A stretch of DNA of 46,312 bases from Xanthomonas sp. (GTDB lineage Bacteria > Pseudomonadota > Gammaproteobacteria > Xanthomonadales > SZUA-5), in the NCBI GenBank assembly GCA_020693165.1, contig JAIMJQ010000011.1, positions 1 through 46,312 on the forward strand, written 5' to 3'. Below are positions 1 to 9,559 of the stretch, piece by piece. The position numbers and the translations under genes are program-made. Under the pieces are notes generated by a model that saw nothing but the letters and a program-made list of their open reading frames with translations, made no database searches and was not told the DNA's origin. How positions within the stretch are numbered: the first letter of the stretch is position 1; each line of letters starts with the position of its first letter.

Positions 1-1
1 C

Positions 2-61
2 GAACGGTTTCGCGACAGGTTTGCCGAATGGTTACTCGTCCGGCACGCCGACATGCCGTAA
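2..61 (+). CDS. C-terminal tail of an unidentified protein (partial, runs off the left edge)
   Basis: The frame starting at base 2 is open for 19 codons and ends in TAA at 59-61, with a residue mix (Arg, Phe, Trp, Leu) that looks like a protein end. Only this tail is in the window, so the family cannot be named. The open stretch is short enough to be chance. Confidence 0.3.
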   Translation, partial: ERFRDRFAEWLLVRHADMP

Positions 62-140
62 GTGACTGATAAAAAGGCATCGTCCTTTGCGGACAGAAAA
101 TCAACCTCCAAACTTGCAGCGCAGGCTCAAAGGCGACCCG

Positions 141-156
141 ACCCAACGACTTGGGT
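141..156. terminator. Small hairpin downstream of the DUF1501 gene
   Basis: A perfect 6-bp stem (acccaa / ttgggt) with a 4-nt loop lies just after the stop of the leftward DUF1501 gene. There is no clear T-run on either side, so a terminator role is only suggested by position. Confidence 0.22.
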
Positions 157-168
157 TGGCGTCGAACC

Positions 169-1587
169 TCAGCCCGCCATGAACCCGAGGTCCGCGCTCG
201 GATACAGCGTCAGGCTCGGGAAGATATCCGCCAGCCCGGCATTGTCGACGCTGAACCAGCGTGCCAGCGTCGCCGCATACGGGTCGACGCCGGTGGTCGG
301 GATGATCTGGCCGTAGCCGGCGTCGTCCGGATTGCCGTTCTGCAGCAGCGATGGCATCTGACCGTAGAAGCGCCCGCCACGGACCGCGCCGCCGATGACG
401 AAGTGGTGGCCGCCCCAGCCGTGGTCGGTGCCGTCGCCATTGGTCGACAGGGTGCGACCGAAGTCGGACGCGGTGAACGTCGTCACTTCCGACGCGATCC
501 CCAATTGCACGGTCGCCTGGTGAAATGCGTGCAAGGCTTGCGACAGCGTCGCCAGGATATCGGTATGCGTTGCCAACTGGTCGTCGTGGGTATCGAAGCC
601 ACCGAGGCTGACGTAGAAGACCTGCCGCCGCATGTTCAAGCCACCGGCGCCGCGCACGTTGATCAGATTGGCGACCTGGCGCAACTGCGCGCCGAGCGAG
701 TTGTCCGGGAACGGCGTGTTCCACGTCGGCAGCGGGGTCAGCGCCGTCCGCAGCATCTCGTAGGTGGCGATCGAGCGACGCGTTGCGCGCGCATAGGCGC
801 GCTCGAACATGTGCGCCTGCACCCCATCGGCCATCAGGGCATTGAAAGTCTGCGTACCGAGTTCGTTCTGGTAGGCGCCGAGGTAGTCGATGGCCTCGAC
901 GCCATTGGCGCTCATCACGTACTGGTCGATCGTGGCGCCGCGCTGGAACAGGCTTTGCCCTGACAGCGACATGGTCATCGGCAGTTGCGGGTTGGGGTTG
1001 CCGTCGTAAAGCAGATCGGCGATGCGCCCGCCCCAGCCGTTGGCATTGGCATCGTCGGGCCGCGAGGTCTGCCAGAAATTGGCCTGGTCGTCGTGCGAGA
1101 ACAGCTGCGGCGGCACTGGGCGCGTACCGTTCTGGTACTGCGCCTGAGTGATCGGTCCCAGCAACGGCCCGACATTGGCGATGATGGCCGCGTTCTGGTT
1201 GTTGAACAGCGCACGCAGTTCCGGCATCGATGGATGCAGGCCATAGTTGCCGCCATCGCTCGGCGGTCCGCCAGGAAACCCCGGCTGGATCGGCTGCGGC
1301 GTCAACGAAAGCGCCGCAACCGACGCCTGCGCGATCGCCATCGCCGGCCGCGTCGCCTGGTAGATCGCGTAGTGCTGCGCGTCATACGGCACGATCGTGT
1401 TGAAGCTGTCGTTGCCGCCATTCAGGAACACGCAGACCAGCGCCTTGTAGTCGGGGAAAACCCCACCGCTTCCAGCATTGGCGGCGGCTGCCATCAGTTG
1501 CAGATTTCCGAGCGCACTGCAGGCGGTGGCGCCACCGAGCGCCGCATGGATCGAGCGGCGCAGGAACTCGCGACGATTGAAGGTCAT
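169..1587 (-). CDS. DUF1501 family exported protein (Tat signal)
   Basis: A 472-aa protein of the DUF1501 (sulfatase-like, alkaline-phosphatase-fold related) family. The start chosen is the ATG at 1587, because it gives a textbook twin-arginine signal (NRREFLRRS, residues 4-12) followed by a hydrophobic stretch and an Ala-rich cleavage region near residue 36. The reading frame stays open further upstream, but that part lies inside the neighbouring gene. Family-typical motifs are VFLNGGNDSFNT, GGFDTHDDQ and DFGRTLSTNGDG with DHGWGGHH near the C-terminus. It follows the DUF1800 gene by 5 bp, so the two are one transcript. DUF1501/DUF1800 pairs are widespread in bacteria and their biochemical role is not established. 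Expected location is the periplasm or outside, folded before export. Confidence 0.9.
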   Translation of the reverse strand: MTFNRREFLRRSIHAALGGATACSALGNLQLMAAAANAGSGGVFPDYKALVCVFLNGGNDSFNTIVPYDAQHYAIYQATRPAMAIAQASVAALSLTPQPIQPGFPGGPPSDGGNYGLHPSMPELRALFNNQNAAIIANVGPLLGPITQAQYQNGTRPVPPQLFSHDDQANFWQTSRPDDANANGWGGRIADLLYDGNPNPQLPMTMSLSGQSLFQRGATIDQYVMSANGVEAIDYLGAYQNELGTQTFNALMADGVQAHMFERAYARATRRSIATYEMLRTALTPLPTWNTPFPDNSLGAQLRQVANLINVRGAGGLNMRRQVFYVSLGGFDTHDDQLATHTDILATLSQALHAFHQATVQLGIASEVTTFTASDFGRTLSTNGDGTDHGWGGHHFVIGGAVRGGRFYGQMPSLLQNGNPDDAGYGQIIPTTGVDPYAATLARWFSVDNAGLADIFPSLTLYPSADLGFMAG

Positions 1588-1592
1588 GACGC

Positions 1593-3374
1593 CTACTTCT
1601 GGATGTTGAATTCGGGGGAATTGACGATCAGGTACAGCGCCTGCTGCACCCGCCACAGCGGTACATCCGGCGGCGCACCGGAAGGCTGGCCGGGAATATT
1701 GTCCGGTGGCGTGCCATTCAGGCGGGTGATCAGCAGGTTGCGCATGAACGGCGTCATCTGACCCGACAGCATCACCAGGCTCAGGTGGTCGACCAAGGTT
1801 GCCGGATCGGCCGCGAGGGCCTTGAGTGCGCTGTAATCGAACAGCGTTTCCTCCGGCACCGGCGCACCATCCTCCCAGACCACGCTGTAGCGACTGCCCA
1901 CGTAGAACAGCATGACCCGCCAACCCAGATAGTTGGGCGCCGTCACCAGTTGCGTGTCGGTGGCGATCTGGAACTCCGGCGAGACCAGGCCGGCATCGCG
2001 GATCTCACCGGGTTGGGCAAAGTCCGGCTTGAAGAAATTGAACACCGACGGCGCGCTCAGTGGAACCTGGCCAAACTCGTCGCGCACATGCGAATAGCGG
2101 AACACCCGCCCGTTGACCGAAATTCCCGGCGCCACACGCCACAGCAACGCCAGCTTGGTGATCGGTTCGCGCAACTTGCCGAAGGTCGAAGGTGTGGTTT
2201 CGTGGCCATGACGCGCCTCGCTGTCGAGCAGGATGGCGCGGACCACCGCCCGCAGGTCGCCGCGCACGCCCTGCCCGTTGTCGTTGAACACACTGGCGAC
2301 GCGGGCGACATAGGCGGGCGACGGGTTGCTGGTGACCAGCCGCTGGATCAGCTGCTTGCCGATGAACGGACCGGCATTCGGGTGATTGAAGATGTTGTCG
2401 AGCGCGGCGTCGAGTTCGGCCCCGGCATTGCCGCCGGCGGTCAGCAAGCCATTCGCCAACGCGACGCCCGGATACACCAGCAACTGTTTGTCGCTGCTGT
2501 TGTCGTGGAAAGCCTCGACCGGCGCCATCGGCGTGGTCCACTCCTCCTCGTAAGGATTGCCCGGCGCGCAGTCGCCATAGTTCTGCGCGCTGCAGTTGAT
2601 GAAGTTCCAGCCGGTGAACACATGCGCAAAGCCGCGCACCTGATCCTGGCCATAGGTCGGCACGCGGTTGCCGCCGATCAGTACCGGGGTCCCGTCCAGA
2701 TTCAATTGGTCGAGGCCAATCGAAAACAGTTGCAGGATCTCGCGCGCGTAGTTCTCGTCGGGGCGGATGTTCAGCAGCGGATCGTTCTTGCGATTGCCGA
2801 GCATGCTCAGGAAGCGGCCCATCGCCGGATGCAAGGTGACATCCTCGAGCAGCGTGCGGAAGTTGCCGAAGGCATTGCGCGCCAGGGTGTCGTGGTAGTC
2901 CGCCAGCGCCCACGGCTGGAACAGCAGCGCCGCGTTTCTGTCGGACACCACCATGATCTCGGACAGCGCGAACGCCACACGCTGGCGCAACTGGTCGTTG
3001 TGCGTCAGCAGCGGATTGCTCGGGTTGTAGAGCTGCGAGGCGTGGATGAACCAGGCTTCCTGACGCTGCGACTGGTAGACGCCCTGTTGCAGCGTCATCC
3101 TGATCCAGTCGAGGTAAGCCTTTTGCGAGGAGACCGGCGCCGCGAACTGTTCATCCAGCCACGCCTGGTAGCCGAGCTGGCGCAGGCGCGCGATGTCCTG
3201 CAAGCGCGGACCGAAAGTCGCCTGGTCGAGGAAGCGTGCTGCCGATTTGTCGTTGAGCTCCTCGAAGCCGTCGACGAACTGCGACTGCGCAATGGCGACG
3301 ACCGGCATCAGCGCAGAGGCGCAAATACCCAGCAGCAAACGGCGAATGGCAGTGCAATAACGTGAAAGGCTCAC
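1593..3374 (-). CDS. DUF1800 family exported protein
   Basis: A 593-aa protein with an N-terminal Sec-type signal peptide (residues 1-29, ending near VVAIAQ). Family hallmarks follow: RFLDQATFGP after the signal, AFGNFRTLLEDVTLHPAMGRFL, ENYAREILQLFSIGL and GFAHVFTGW. A short QFVDGFEE segment follows the signal peptide and resembles the NGFE-type segment common in exported proteins of Lysobacterales (from memory). It is the first gene of a leftward two-gene unit with the DUF1501 gene. The pairing is conserved in many bacteria but the function is unknown. About 220 bp upstream is gene-free and should hold the promoter; I could not pick out clear -35/-10 boxes. Confidence 0.9.
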   Translation of the reverse strand: MSLSRYCTAIRRLLLGICASALMPVVAIAQSQFVDGFEELNDKSAARFLDQATFGPRLQDIARLRQLGYQAWLDEQFAAPVSSQKAYLDWIRMTLQQGVYQSQRQEAWFIHASQLYNPSNPLLTHNDQLRQRVAFALSEIMVVSDRNAALLFQPWALADYHDTLARNAFGNFRTLLEDVTLHPAMGRFLSMLGNRKNDPLLNIRPDENYAREILQLFSIGLDQLNLDGTPVLIGGNRVPTYGQDQVRGFAHVFTGWNFINCSAQNYGDCAPGNPYEEEWTTPMAPVEAFHDNSSDKQLLVYPGVALANGLLTAGGNAGAELDAALDNIFNHPNAGPFIGKQLIQRLVTSNPSPAYVARVASVFNDNGQGVRGDLRAVVRAILLDSEARHGHETTPSTFGKLREPITKLALLWRVAPGISVNGRVFRYSHVRDEFGQVPLSAPSVFNFFKPDFAQPGEIRDAGLVSPEFQIATDTQLVTAPNYLGWRVMLFYVGSRYSVVWEDGAPVPEETLFDYSALKALAADPATLVDHLSLVMLSGQMTPFMRNLLITRLNGTPPDNIPGQPSGAPPDVPLWRVQQALYLIVNSPEFNIQK

Positions 3375-3562
3375 GCTGGGTCTCCGCGGAATACTCGCAA
3401 GGTGGTGCTTGCAGATTTACGCTCTGAACACATTGTGACGCACTGATTCAGGCAACGCCACCCACGCTGCCACCGAATAAGGTTGCGATTCTTGAACCAC
3501 GTCTCAGGACGCAGCCGGGGGCCATCGACCGCTAACCTTCAGGCAGATCGCCGAACCCGTTC

Positions 3563-3576
3563 GCGGGCGAGCCCGC
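3563..3576. repeat. REP-like palindrome
   Basis: A palindromic core (gcgggc / gcccgc with a 2-nt centre) sits in the short gap between the glgA stop and the DUF1800 promoter region. Its form (tcgcgggcgagcccgctccc) resembles REP elements dispersed in Pseudomonas and Xanthomonas-type genomes. Only one copy is visible here, so the assignment rests on resemblance. Confidence 0.4.
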
Positions 3577-3592
3577 TCCCACATGCGACCGC

Positions 3593-5023
3593 TCAGGCGG
3601 AGCCGAGCAGCGAGCGGTAGATGTCCAGATAGCGCGCCGCCGAGCGCGTCCACGACCAGTCGCGCGCCATGCCGGCGATCTGCATCCGCCGCCAGACCTC
3701 GGGCTGACCGTACAGACCGACTGCAGTGCGGACCGCGTACGCCACGCCACCGGCGTCGACGTGCTCGAAATGGATGCCGGTGGCCTCGGGGCTGCGGATG
3801 TCGTCGACACTGTCGACGAGTCCGCCGACTCGTCGCACCAATGGAATGGTGCCATAGCGCTGGCTGTACATCTGGTTGAGGCCGCAGGGCTCGAAGCGCG
3901 AAGGCATGATCAACATGTCGGCGCCTGCTTCGATGCGATGCGCCAGTCGCTCGTCGTACGCCGAGCTGAACGCGATCCGCCAGGGCATGGCAGCGGCCCA
4001 GTCCCTGAACCAGTGTTCGAGGCCGGCGTCGCCCGACGCCAGGATGACGACCTGCAGCGGCAGCGCGCTCAACTCGTCGCGCGCCGCCAGCAGTGCGTCG
4101 GCACCCTTCTGGTATGCGAGCCGACCGATGAACGCCAGCAACGGATCATCTCCCGCGTACAGGCCCAGCTGTCTTTGCAGCGCGCGCTTGTTGGCACGCT
4201 TTCCGGCGACGACCGTGGCGGCGTCGTAGCGTTGCTCGATCAGCGAATCGCTGGCCGGATTCCACACTTCTTCGTCGATGCCGTTGAGGATGCCGGTCAG
4301 CACCCCCGCCCGGTCGCGCAGCACCCCATCGAGACCTTCGCCGAATTCGGCAGTCTGGATCTCGCGCGCATAGCTCGGCGACACCGTGGTCAGCGCATCG
4401 GCAAGGTTCAAGCCGGCCTTGAGGAATGAAAAATTCCCGTGAAACTCGGCGACGCCGGGTTGCCACAGCCATTCCGGCAGGCTCAGTTCATCGAACTGCC
4501 GGCGATCGAACTCACCCTGATAGGCCAGGTTGTGAATCGTCATCAGCGTGCGCGGACGCGGCGTGAAGCCAGCGAGGTATACCGCCACCAGCCCGGTGTG
4601 CCAGTCGTTCAGATGCACGATGTCCGCCGCCAATTCAGCATTCACCGCGCCTGCGGCAACCTGCGCGACCGCCTCGCAGAACGTCGCAAATCGCCAGGCA
4701 TTGTCGAGATAAGTCCAGCCATTGCCGTCGGCATACGGGCTGCCGTCCCGGTCGAACAGTCCGGGAGCGTCGAACAGCAGCATCGGCATGCCGTTGCTGG
4801 GGTGGACACCGCTCAGCAGACGACCGGGCTGACCTCGAATCGCAAGTGATGCGACCTCGACCAGATCATGCAGTTGCGCAGCCACGCCGCGGTATGCGGG
4901 CATGATCACGCGGACGTCGACGCCGCGCGCCCGCAGCGCCGCCGGCAACGCCGCGGCGACATCGGCAAGGCCGCCGGTCTTGGCCAGCGGATAGACTTCA
5001 GCGGCAGCGAACAGGATCCTCAC
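3593..5023 (-). CDS. glgA: Glycogen synthase (ADP-glucose type, GT5)
   Basis: A 476-aa glycogen/starch synthase that transfers glucose from ADP-glucose to the non-reducing end of alpha-1,4-glucan. The N-terminus has the KTGGLADV nucleotide-sugar loop at about residue 15. The C-terminal half has the acceptor/donor motif [19 protein letters not shown] followed by [11 protein letters not shown]. Length matches E. coli GlgA (477). The start is GTG at 5023, whose first three bases plus one overlap the glgC stop (GTGA), so the two genes are translationally coupled. Nothing for branching (glgB) or debranching (glgX) is in the window. The enzyme acts in the cytoplasm. Confidence 0.97.
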   Translation of the reverse strand: MRILFAAAEVYPLAKTGGLADVAAALPAALRARGVDVRVIMPAYRGVAAQLHDLVEVASLAIRGQPGRLLSGVHPSNGMPMLLFDAPGLFDRDGSPYADGNGWTYLDNAWRFATFCEAVAQVAAGAVNAELAADIVHLNDWHTGLVAVYLAGFTPRPRTLMTIHNLAYQGEFDRRQFDELSLPEWLWQPGVAEFHGNFSFLKAGLNLADALTTVSPSYAREIQTAEFGEGLDGVLRDRAGVLTGILNGIDEEVWNPASDSLIEQRYDAATVVAGKRANKRALQRQLGLYAGDDPLLAFIGRLAYQKGADALLAARDELSALPLQVVILASGDAGLEHWFRDWAAAMPWRIAFSSAYDERLAHRIEAGADMLIMPSRFEPCGLNQMYSQRYGTIPLVRRVGGLVDSVDDIRSPEATGIHFEHVDAGGVAYAVRTAVGLYGQPEVWRRMQIAGMARDWSWTRSAARYLDIYRSLLGSA

Positions 5024-6291
5024 CGGGACACATACCGAGACTGTCCCAACATGTCGCGCGTTACCAGCACGACGCCGTTGGCGATCACGTGGAAGCGCTC
5101 GGCATCGTGCACCGGGTCGACGCCGATGTGCATGCCGTCCGGTATGCGACAGCCCTTGTCGAGCACCGCACGGCGGATGCGGCAGCCGCGGCCCACCGCA
5201 ACGTTCGGCAGCAGCACCGAGTCGTCGATCTCGGTTTCGGTCTCCACCCGCACGTTGGAGAACAATACCGAGCGGCGCACCGTGGCGCCGATCACCAGGC
5301 AACCACTGGAGACCATCGAATCCAGCGCGCAGCCGGGGCGGCCATCCTGCGCCGCAAACTTGGCCGGCGGCAGTTGCTCCTGGTAGGTCCAGATCGGCCA
5401 ATCGGCGTCGTACAGGTTCAACTCCGGCAACGGATCGAGCAGTTCCTGGTTCGCTTTCCAGTAGGCCTCGACGGTGCCGACGTCGCGCCAGTAGGCCTGG
5501 CGACTGCGGTCGAGGCGGTCGCGGAAGGAATAGGCCAGGGACACATGGCTGTTGATCGCCCGCGGGATGATGTCTCTGCCGAAATCATGGGTGGAGCTCT
5601 TGTCGGCAGCGTCGCTGACCAGCTGATCGATCAGGAACTGGGTGTTGAAGATGTAGATTCCCATCGACGCCAGCGCCACGTCCTGGCGTCCCGGAATCGG
5701 CTCCGGCGCAGCCGGTTTCTCGACGAACTTGCGGATGCGCATCTTCTCGTCGACCTCCATCACGCCGAAGGCGCTGGCCTCGCCAAGCGGCACCTCGATG
5801 CAGCCGACAGTGAAGTCGGCGCGATTCTTGACGTGTTCGGCCAGCATCGCGCCGTAATCCATCTTGTAGATGTGGTCGCCTGCCAGCACCAGGATGTGAC
5901 GCGGCGCGTGCGACAGCAGGATGTCGATGTTCTGGAAAACCGCATCAGCGGTGCCGGCGTACCAGGACGTCTCATCGACGCGCTGCTGCGCCGGAAACAA
6001 CTCGACGAACTCATTGAATTCGCCGCGCAGGAAGCCCCAGCCCATCTGGATGTGGCGGATCAGCGAGTGCGACTTGTACTGGGTCAACACGGCGATCCGG
6101 CGGATGCCGGAGTTGATGCAGTTCGACAACGGGAAATCGATGATGCGGAACTTGCCGCCGAACGGCACCGCCGGCTTTGCCCGCCAGTCGGTCAGTGAAC
6201 TCAGGCGCGTGCCGCGCCCGCCGGCCAGCACCAGCGCCAACGTGTCCTTGGTCAGGCGGCTGACGAATCGCAAATCGTCCTGATCGCGCAT
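5020..6291 (-). CDS. glgC: Glucose-1-phosphate adenylyltransferase (ADP-glucose pyrophosphorylase)
   Basis: A 423-aa enzyme making ADP-glucose from glucose-1-phosphate and ATP, the committed step of bacterial glycogen synthesis. It begins with a nucleotidyltransferase domain carrying [20 protein letters not shown] (near residues 20-40), the catalytic/sugar-binding block [11 protein letters not shown], and [10 protein letters not shown]. It ends in a left-handed beta-helix with repeated small/hydrophobic hexads ([20 protein letters not shown] region). It is first in a leftward operon with glgA, overlapping it by 4 bp. Upstream is a 356-bp gene-free stretch that should contain the promoter. Confidence 0.97.
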   Translation of the reverse strand: MRDQDDLRFVSRLTKDTLALVLAGGRGTRLSSLTDWRAKPAVPFGGKFRIIDFPLSNCINSGIRRIAVLTQYKSHSLIRHIQMGWGFLRGEFNEFVELFPAQQRVDETSWYAGTADAVFQNIDILLSHAPRHILVLAGDHIYKMDYGAMLAEHVKNRADFTVGCIEVPLGEASAFGVMEVDEKMRIRKFVEKPAAPEPIPGRQDVALASMGIYIFNTQFLIDQLVSDAADKSSTHDFGRDIIPRAINSHVSLAYSFRDRLDRSRQAYWRDVGTVEAYWKANQELLDPLPELNLYDADWPIWTYQEQLPPAKFAAQDGRPGCALDSMVSSGCLVIGATVRRSVLFSNVRVETETEIDDSVLLPNVAVGRGCRIRRAVLDKGCRIPDGMHIGVDPVHDAERFHVIANGVVLVTRDMLGQSRYVSR

Positions 6292-6468
6292 GGCTGCACA
6301 CTCCGGTTGGTATTCCGCACATGCTAATCGACCCTGCGGTCGCTACGGTTGCGCTGCAGCAAAGATCAACGCCGAAAGCTGCGTGCCGCCGCTGGCATCG
6401 CGGATGGATCGACCGGGAGCGAGCGCCGCACTCGGGACTCGTCACTATTCGGTGAACCCGTCACGATA

Positions 6469-6524
6469 CCGTTCGTCCTGAGCGTTTTCCCCACGCTGTT
6501 CCGGGGAAACAGTCGAAGGACGCG
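6469..6524. repeat. Dispersed inverted-repeat element in the glgC upstream gap
   Basis: The gene-free stretch 6292-6647 contains outer arms gttcgtcctgagc and tcgaaggacg enclosing an inner stem (ttttcccc / ggggaaa). The outer arms match a very common dispersed repeat of proteobacterial genomes (from memory: TTCGTCCTGAGC...TCGAAGGACG), here interrupted by a second hairpin. Nothing else recognisable is in that gap apart from presumed promoters. Confidence 0.5.
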
Positions 6525-6647
6525 GGCGTGCCGGGTTCGATGATGCGGCAAGTAAACCGGGCGGATTTGTAGCGTTGCGATGTCGGATGCCCCCTGCCCC
6601 TTCTCGTACCGCCAACAAGCGCACCGCCAAAGGCGACCGGGACTCCA

Positions 6648-7535
6648 TCAGCGCAGCAGTCGATTCGCGATCACCGGACGCGCGCCGCTGGCGAACTCGA
6701 CGAACGCAGACGCCACGGCCGCCGGCGCCTCCAGTTGCGGGTAATGACCAATGCCCGGCAATTCGACCACATCGGCATTCGCCACCCGCTCGCGATAGCC
6801 GCGCACCAAATGCAGGCCGGAAATCGGATCCTCGATGCCGTTGACCAGGCGCAGCGGCATCGATGCACACTGCAGCGCACCGACCCAGCGCTGTTTATGA
6901 CGTCGGCGTTCGGCCATGTAACCAATCAGTTTCGGCATCACCCGGCGACCATCGTTGCGCTCGACAAGCGACCACATGGCCATCAGCTCGGCGTCACCGA
7001 GCGGCTGCCGGCAGATATCCCGCATCGTCGCCGCAAAACGCGGATAGCGCGTCAGCCGCGCGATCAACGGACCGATCGGCGATGCCAGCAGTTTCTGGAT
7101 CAGCCGCGGCTGATGGCACTCGGGGATCAAGCCGCCGTTGAGCAGGCACAATTGCTGCAGGCTCCAGGAACTGCTGCCCTCGATCTGCCGGGCCAGCAGT
7201 TCCTGCGCCACGGTGTCGCCATAGTCGTGGGCCAGCACTCGACAGCGGCGCACGCCGAAGTGTTCGAGCACCGCTTCGGCGAGATCCGCCTGCGCGGCGA
7301 TCCGGTAATCGCCATCGGCGGGCTTGTCGGAGAGGCCAAATCCCAGCATGTCGAAGGAAATCAGCCGGAACCGATCGGACAGTTGCTGCTCCAGCAGGTG
7401 CCAGTCGAGCGACGACGTAGGAAACCCGTGAATCAGCAGCACCGGCTCGCCACGACCAACCGAGCGAACGTAAATCCGCTGGCGATGCCAATCGAGCATC
7501 GCGCCGCCAGCCAGCCAGTCCTCGATCGCGATCAT
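6648..7535 (-). CDS. Alpha/beta hydrolase, MEST/PEG1-like
   Basis: A 295-aa alpha/beta-hydrolase. The oxyanion-side motif is HGFPTSSLDW (residues 36-45). The nucleophile elbow is AHDYGDTVAQ, making Asp104 the nucleophile, as in haloalkane dehalogenases and epoxide hydrolases; the likely acid is Asp236 (GIEDPISG) and the base His264 (GIGHYPQLE). The HDYGDTVAQEL stretch closely resembles the MEST/PEG1 branch (from memory), whose substrate is not firmly known. It could hydrolyse epoxides, halides or esters. No signal peptide, so cytoplasmic. It is followed 97 bp later, on the same strand's upstream side, by the DUF3597 gene. Confidence 0.85.
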   Translation of the reverse strand: MIAIEDWLAGGAMLDWHRQRIYVRSVGRGEPVLLIHGFPTSSLDWHLLEQQLSDRFRLISFDMLGFGLSDKPADGDYRIAAQADLAEAVLEHFGVRRCRVLAHDYGDTVAQELLARQIEGSSSWSLQQLCLLNGGLIPECHQPRLIQKLLASPIGPLIARLTRYPRFAATMRDICRQPLGDAELMAMWSLVERNDGRRVMPKLIGYMAERRRHKQRWVGALQCASMPLRLVNGIEDPISGLHLVRGYRERVANADVVELPGIGHYPQLEAPAAVASAFVEFASGARPVIANRLLR

Positions 7536-7632
7536 CGCGTCATGCCATGCCGACAGTGTTGCTGGTGCTGGCCCGCATGTTCACCGGGCACTCACCGAGG
7601 TCAACAAGCGCCCGTCCCAATCCGCCCGAACC

Positions 7633-8013
7633 TCAGTCGGTCATGTCCTTCGGCACGTTGCCGCCGTTCGCCGCAACCTTGCGCAGCACCGCCTTGTGCA
7701 GCCACATGTTCATCTTCGCGGAATCGGCCATCAACTCCGCCGGGCAACCGAGCTCGGTCGCCAACTCCTTGCGCGCGCCCAGGCTGCTGTCGATGTCGAG
7801 CAATTTGAGCAGGTCGACGATCGAGGTCTTCCAGTTGAGCTTCTGCGCGCTGGCAGTGGCCCGCTTCTCCAGTTGCACCATCACGTCGACGGTGTTCGCC
7901 GGCATCGCTTCGGCGAGAACCGGCGCGCCCGTCGCGACCGGCTTTGCGGCCTGCACCGCGCCAGCGACCGAACCCAATCCGAGCGTGTTGAACAATTTCC
8001 CGAGGTAACTCAT
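7633..8013 (-). CDS. DUF3597 domain protein
   Basis: A 126-aa protein beginning at the ATG at 8013 (MSYLGKLF...). The frame is open much further upstream but that part overlaps the dehalogenase gene on the same strand. The core NWKTSIVDLLKLLDIDSSLGARKELATELG is diagnostic of DUF3597, a family of unknown function that often contains a LysM-adjacent or small helical fold. It has a short N-terminal hydrophobic/Gly-rich segment but no convincing signal peptide. The C-terminus ends in an Asn/Gly tail (AANGGNVPKD). It lies between two alpha/beta hydrolases but there is no evidence that they work together. Confidence 0.82.
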   Translation of the reverse strand: MSYLGKLFNTLGLGSVAGAVQAAKPVATGAPVLAEAMPANTVDVMVQLEKRATASAQKLNWKTSIVDLLKLLDIDSSLGARKELATELGCPAELMADSAKMNMWLHKAVLRKVAANGGNVPKDMTD

Positions 8014-8072
8014 GGCGGTGCCCCTTGCGTGATTGACTGGACGCTTCCGAATAGCGCCGAATGATGCAAAGG

Positions 8073-8987
8073 TCAACGATCTGGACGACCTGCGAACGCA
8101 ACGACGACCTGCGCAAGTTCCTCGGCGCAGTCCTCCTGCAGGAAATGCCCGCCGCCGACGAGCGTCGTGTGCGCCTGTCCGCGTGCGCCGGGGATCAGCT
8201 TCTGCAGGACCGCATCGGCGCCGCGCGTAATTGGATCGCTGTCGCTGAAGGCGGTTAGGAAGGGCTTGTCGAACTGCATCAGCCGCGTCCACGCCTGCCG
8301 GTTGGGCTCCGACGCCGGATCGTCGGGACGAGCGGGAACCAGCGCCGGAAACGCCCGTGCGCCGGCTTTGAACGATTCGTCTGGAAACGGCGCGTCGTAG
8401 GCGGCAAGCACCGCGGCCGGCAACGGCTTGCGGCAGCCCTTGGCGATGATCTGAGCGGTCGGGAACACCGGCACCGTTTGCGAGAACTCGCGCCAGGCGA
8501 GGAAAGCCGCCCCCGGCTTGCTGTCGCCAGTCGGAAGGAAGGTGTTGGCGGCGACCACCCGCGCGAAGCGCTCCGGCATCTTCGCGACCAGTCGCAATCC
8601 CAGCAATCCGCCCCAGTCCTGGCATACCAGCGTGATCGCTTGCAGATCGAGGCCGCACACGAAGGCGCCCAACCAGTCGACATGCCGCTGGTAGCTGTAA
8701 TCCTCGCGCGCTGCGGGCTTGTCGGAACGTCCAAAGCCGATCAGGTCCGGCGCCACCACGCGGTGGCCAGCCGCGGCAACGATCGGAATCATTCGTCGAT
8801 ACAGGTACGACCAGCTGGGTTCGCCGTGCAACATCAGCACCGGAGCGGCAGACACCGAACCGGCGTCAACGTAATGCATGCGCAGTCGCGCGGCGCCGAT
8901 GCCGGCGTCGATGTCGATGTAGTTCGGGACGAACGGATAGTCGGGAAGGTCGAGGAAACACTCGTCCGGCGTGCGCAAAATGTGCAT
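8073..8987 (-). CDS. Haloalkane dehalogenase (HLD-I type)
   Basis: A 304-aa alpha/beta-hydrolase that would cleave carbon-halogen bonds by an Asp-ester mechanism. HGEPSWSYLY (residues 54-63) is the oxyanion/halide-side motif. VCQDWGGLLG gives nucleophile Asp124 and halide-binding Trp125, the same positions as in Xanthobacter DhlA. The acid lies in FSDSDPIT (Asp249 or Asp251) and the base is His281 in GGGHFLQED. The ATG at 8987 has a clear GGAGG about 6 nt upstream, which decides this start over the longer frame. N-terminal RTPDECFLDLPDYPF is also typical of HLD-I enzymes. The natural substrate is unknown; many family members have none identified. Confidence 0.9.
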   Translation of the reverse strand: MHILRTPDECFLDLPDYPFVPNYIDIDAGIGAARLRMHYVDAGSVSAAPVLMLHGEPSWSYLYRRMIPIVAAAGHRVVAPDLIGFGRSDKPAAREDYSYQRHVDWLGAFVCGLDLQAITLVCQDWGGLLGLRLVAKMPERFARVVAANTFLPTGDSKPGAAFLAWREFSQTVPVFPTAQIIAKGCRKPLPAAVLAAYDAPFPDESFKAGARAFPALVPARPDDPASEPNRQAWTRLMQFDKPFLTAFSDSDPITRGADAVLQKLIPGARGQAHTTLVGGGHFLQEDCAEELAQVVVAFAGRPDR

Positions 8988-9003
8988 GGTGCCTCCAGGT
9001 CGG

Positions 9004-9318
9004 TCAAACTGGCTTGCGTTCCGCAGCGGCGATCGCCATGTCGGCCCACGGTCGCATTGCGCGCGCCGACTCCAGCGCCTCATCGGGAACCCGCCAGTAG
9101 CTCGTCGGGACAGGCTTGCCCTTGCCCTGGTAGACGAACGGCGAACTTCCGGCCTTGGCAAAAACTGCCTGGGTCAACGCGTCGACCTTCAGGTACAGCT
9201 GGCTGTCGACAACGATCGCGATGAACAGTTCGTCGCAGTAGATCCCGTACCCGCCGAACATCGCGCGTGAGCGGATCGTGCCTCGCGGCGCGAGCAGTTC
9301 CTTGAAGTGGTCGAGCAT
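9004..9318 (-). CDS. TfoX N-terminal domain protein
   Basis: A 104-aa protein made of a single TfoX_N domain: RSRAMFGGYGIYCDELFIAIV near residues 17-37 and LYLKVD following. This domain is also found alone in many bacteria and is not proof of a role in competence. The start at 9318 is preceded by a GGAG; a longer frame reaches 9354. It ends 16 bp before the dehalogenase start on the same strand, so it is probably cotranscribed with it. Confidence 0.85.
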   Translation of the reverse strand: MLDHFKELLAPRGTIRSRAMFGGYGIYCDELFIAIVVDSQLYLKVDALTQAVFAKAGSSPFVYQGKGKPVPTSYWRVPDEALESARAMRPWADMAIAAAERKPV

Positions 9319-9559
9319 CGAAGGGCTCCCGGAGACCCACGATGATGCCGACAAAGCCGCACGCCTGCACCCGTCTGGCGGATTGACCGACTCTACGGGC
9401 CTGGACCGACCATCAAGGCGTCATTGAAAGGCGCTTGCGACCGCAAACCCAGCATGCGTCCCAGCCCGGCATGGCTGAACCCAAGGTCCCATACCTGTTC
9501 ATGGTGCGTGATCTATACAATCGAGCTATCGCAGGTCCATTTTCTTCGAGGAGTTCGCA

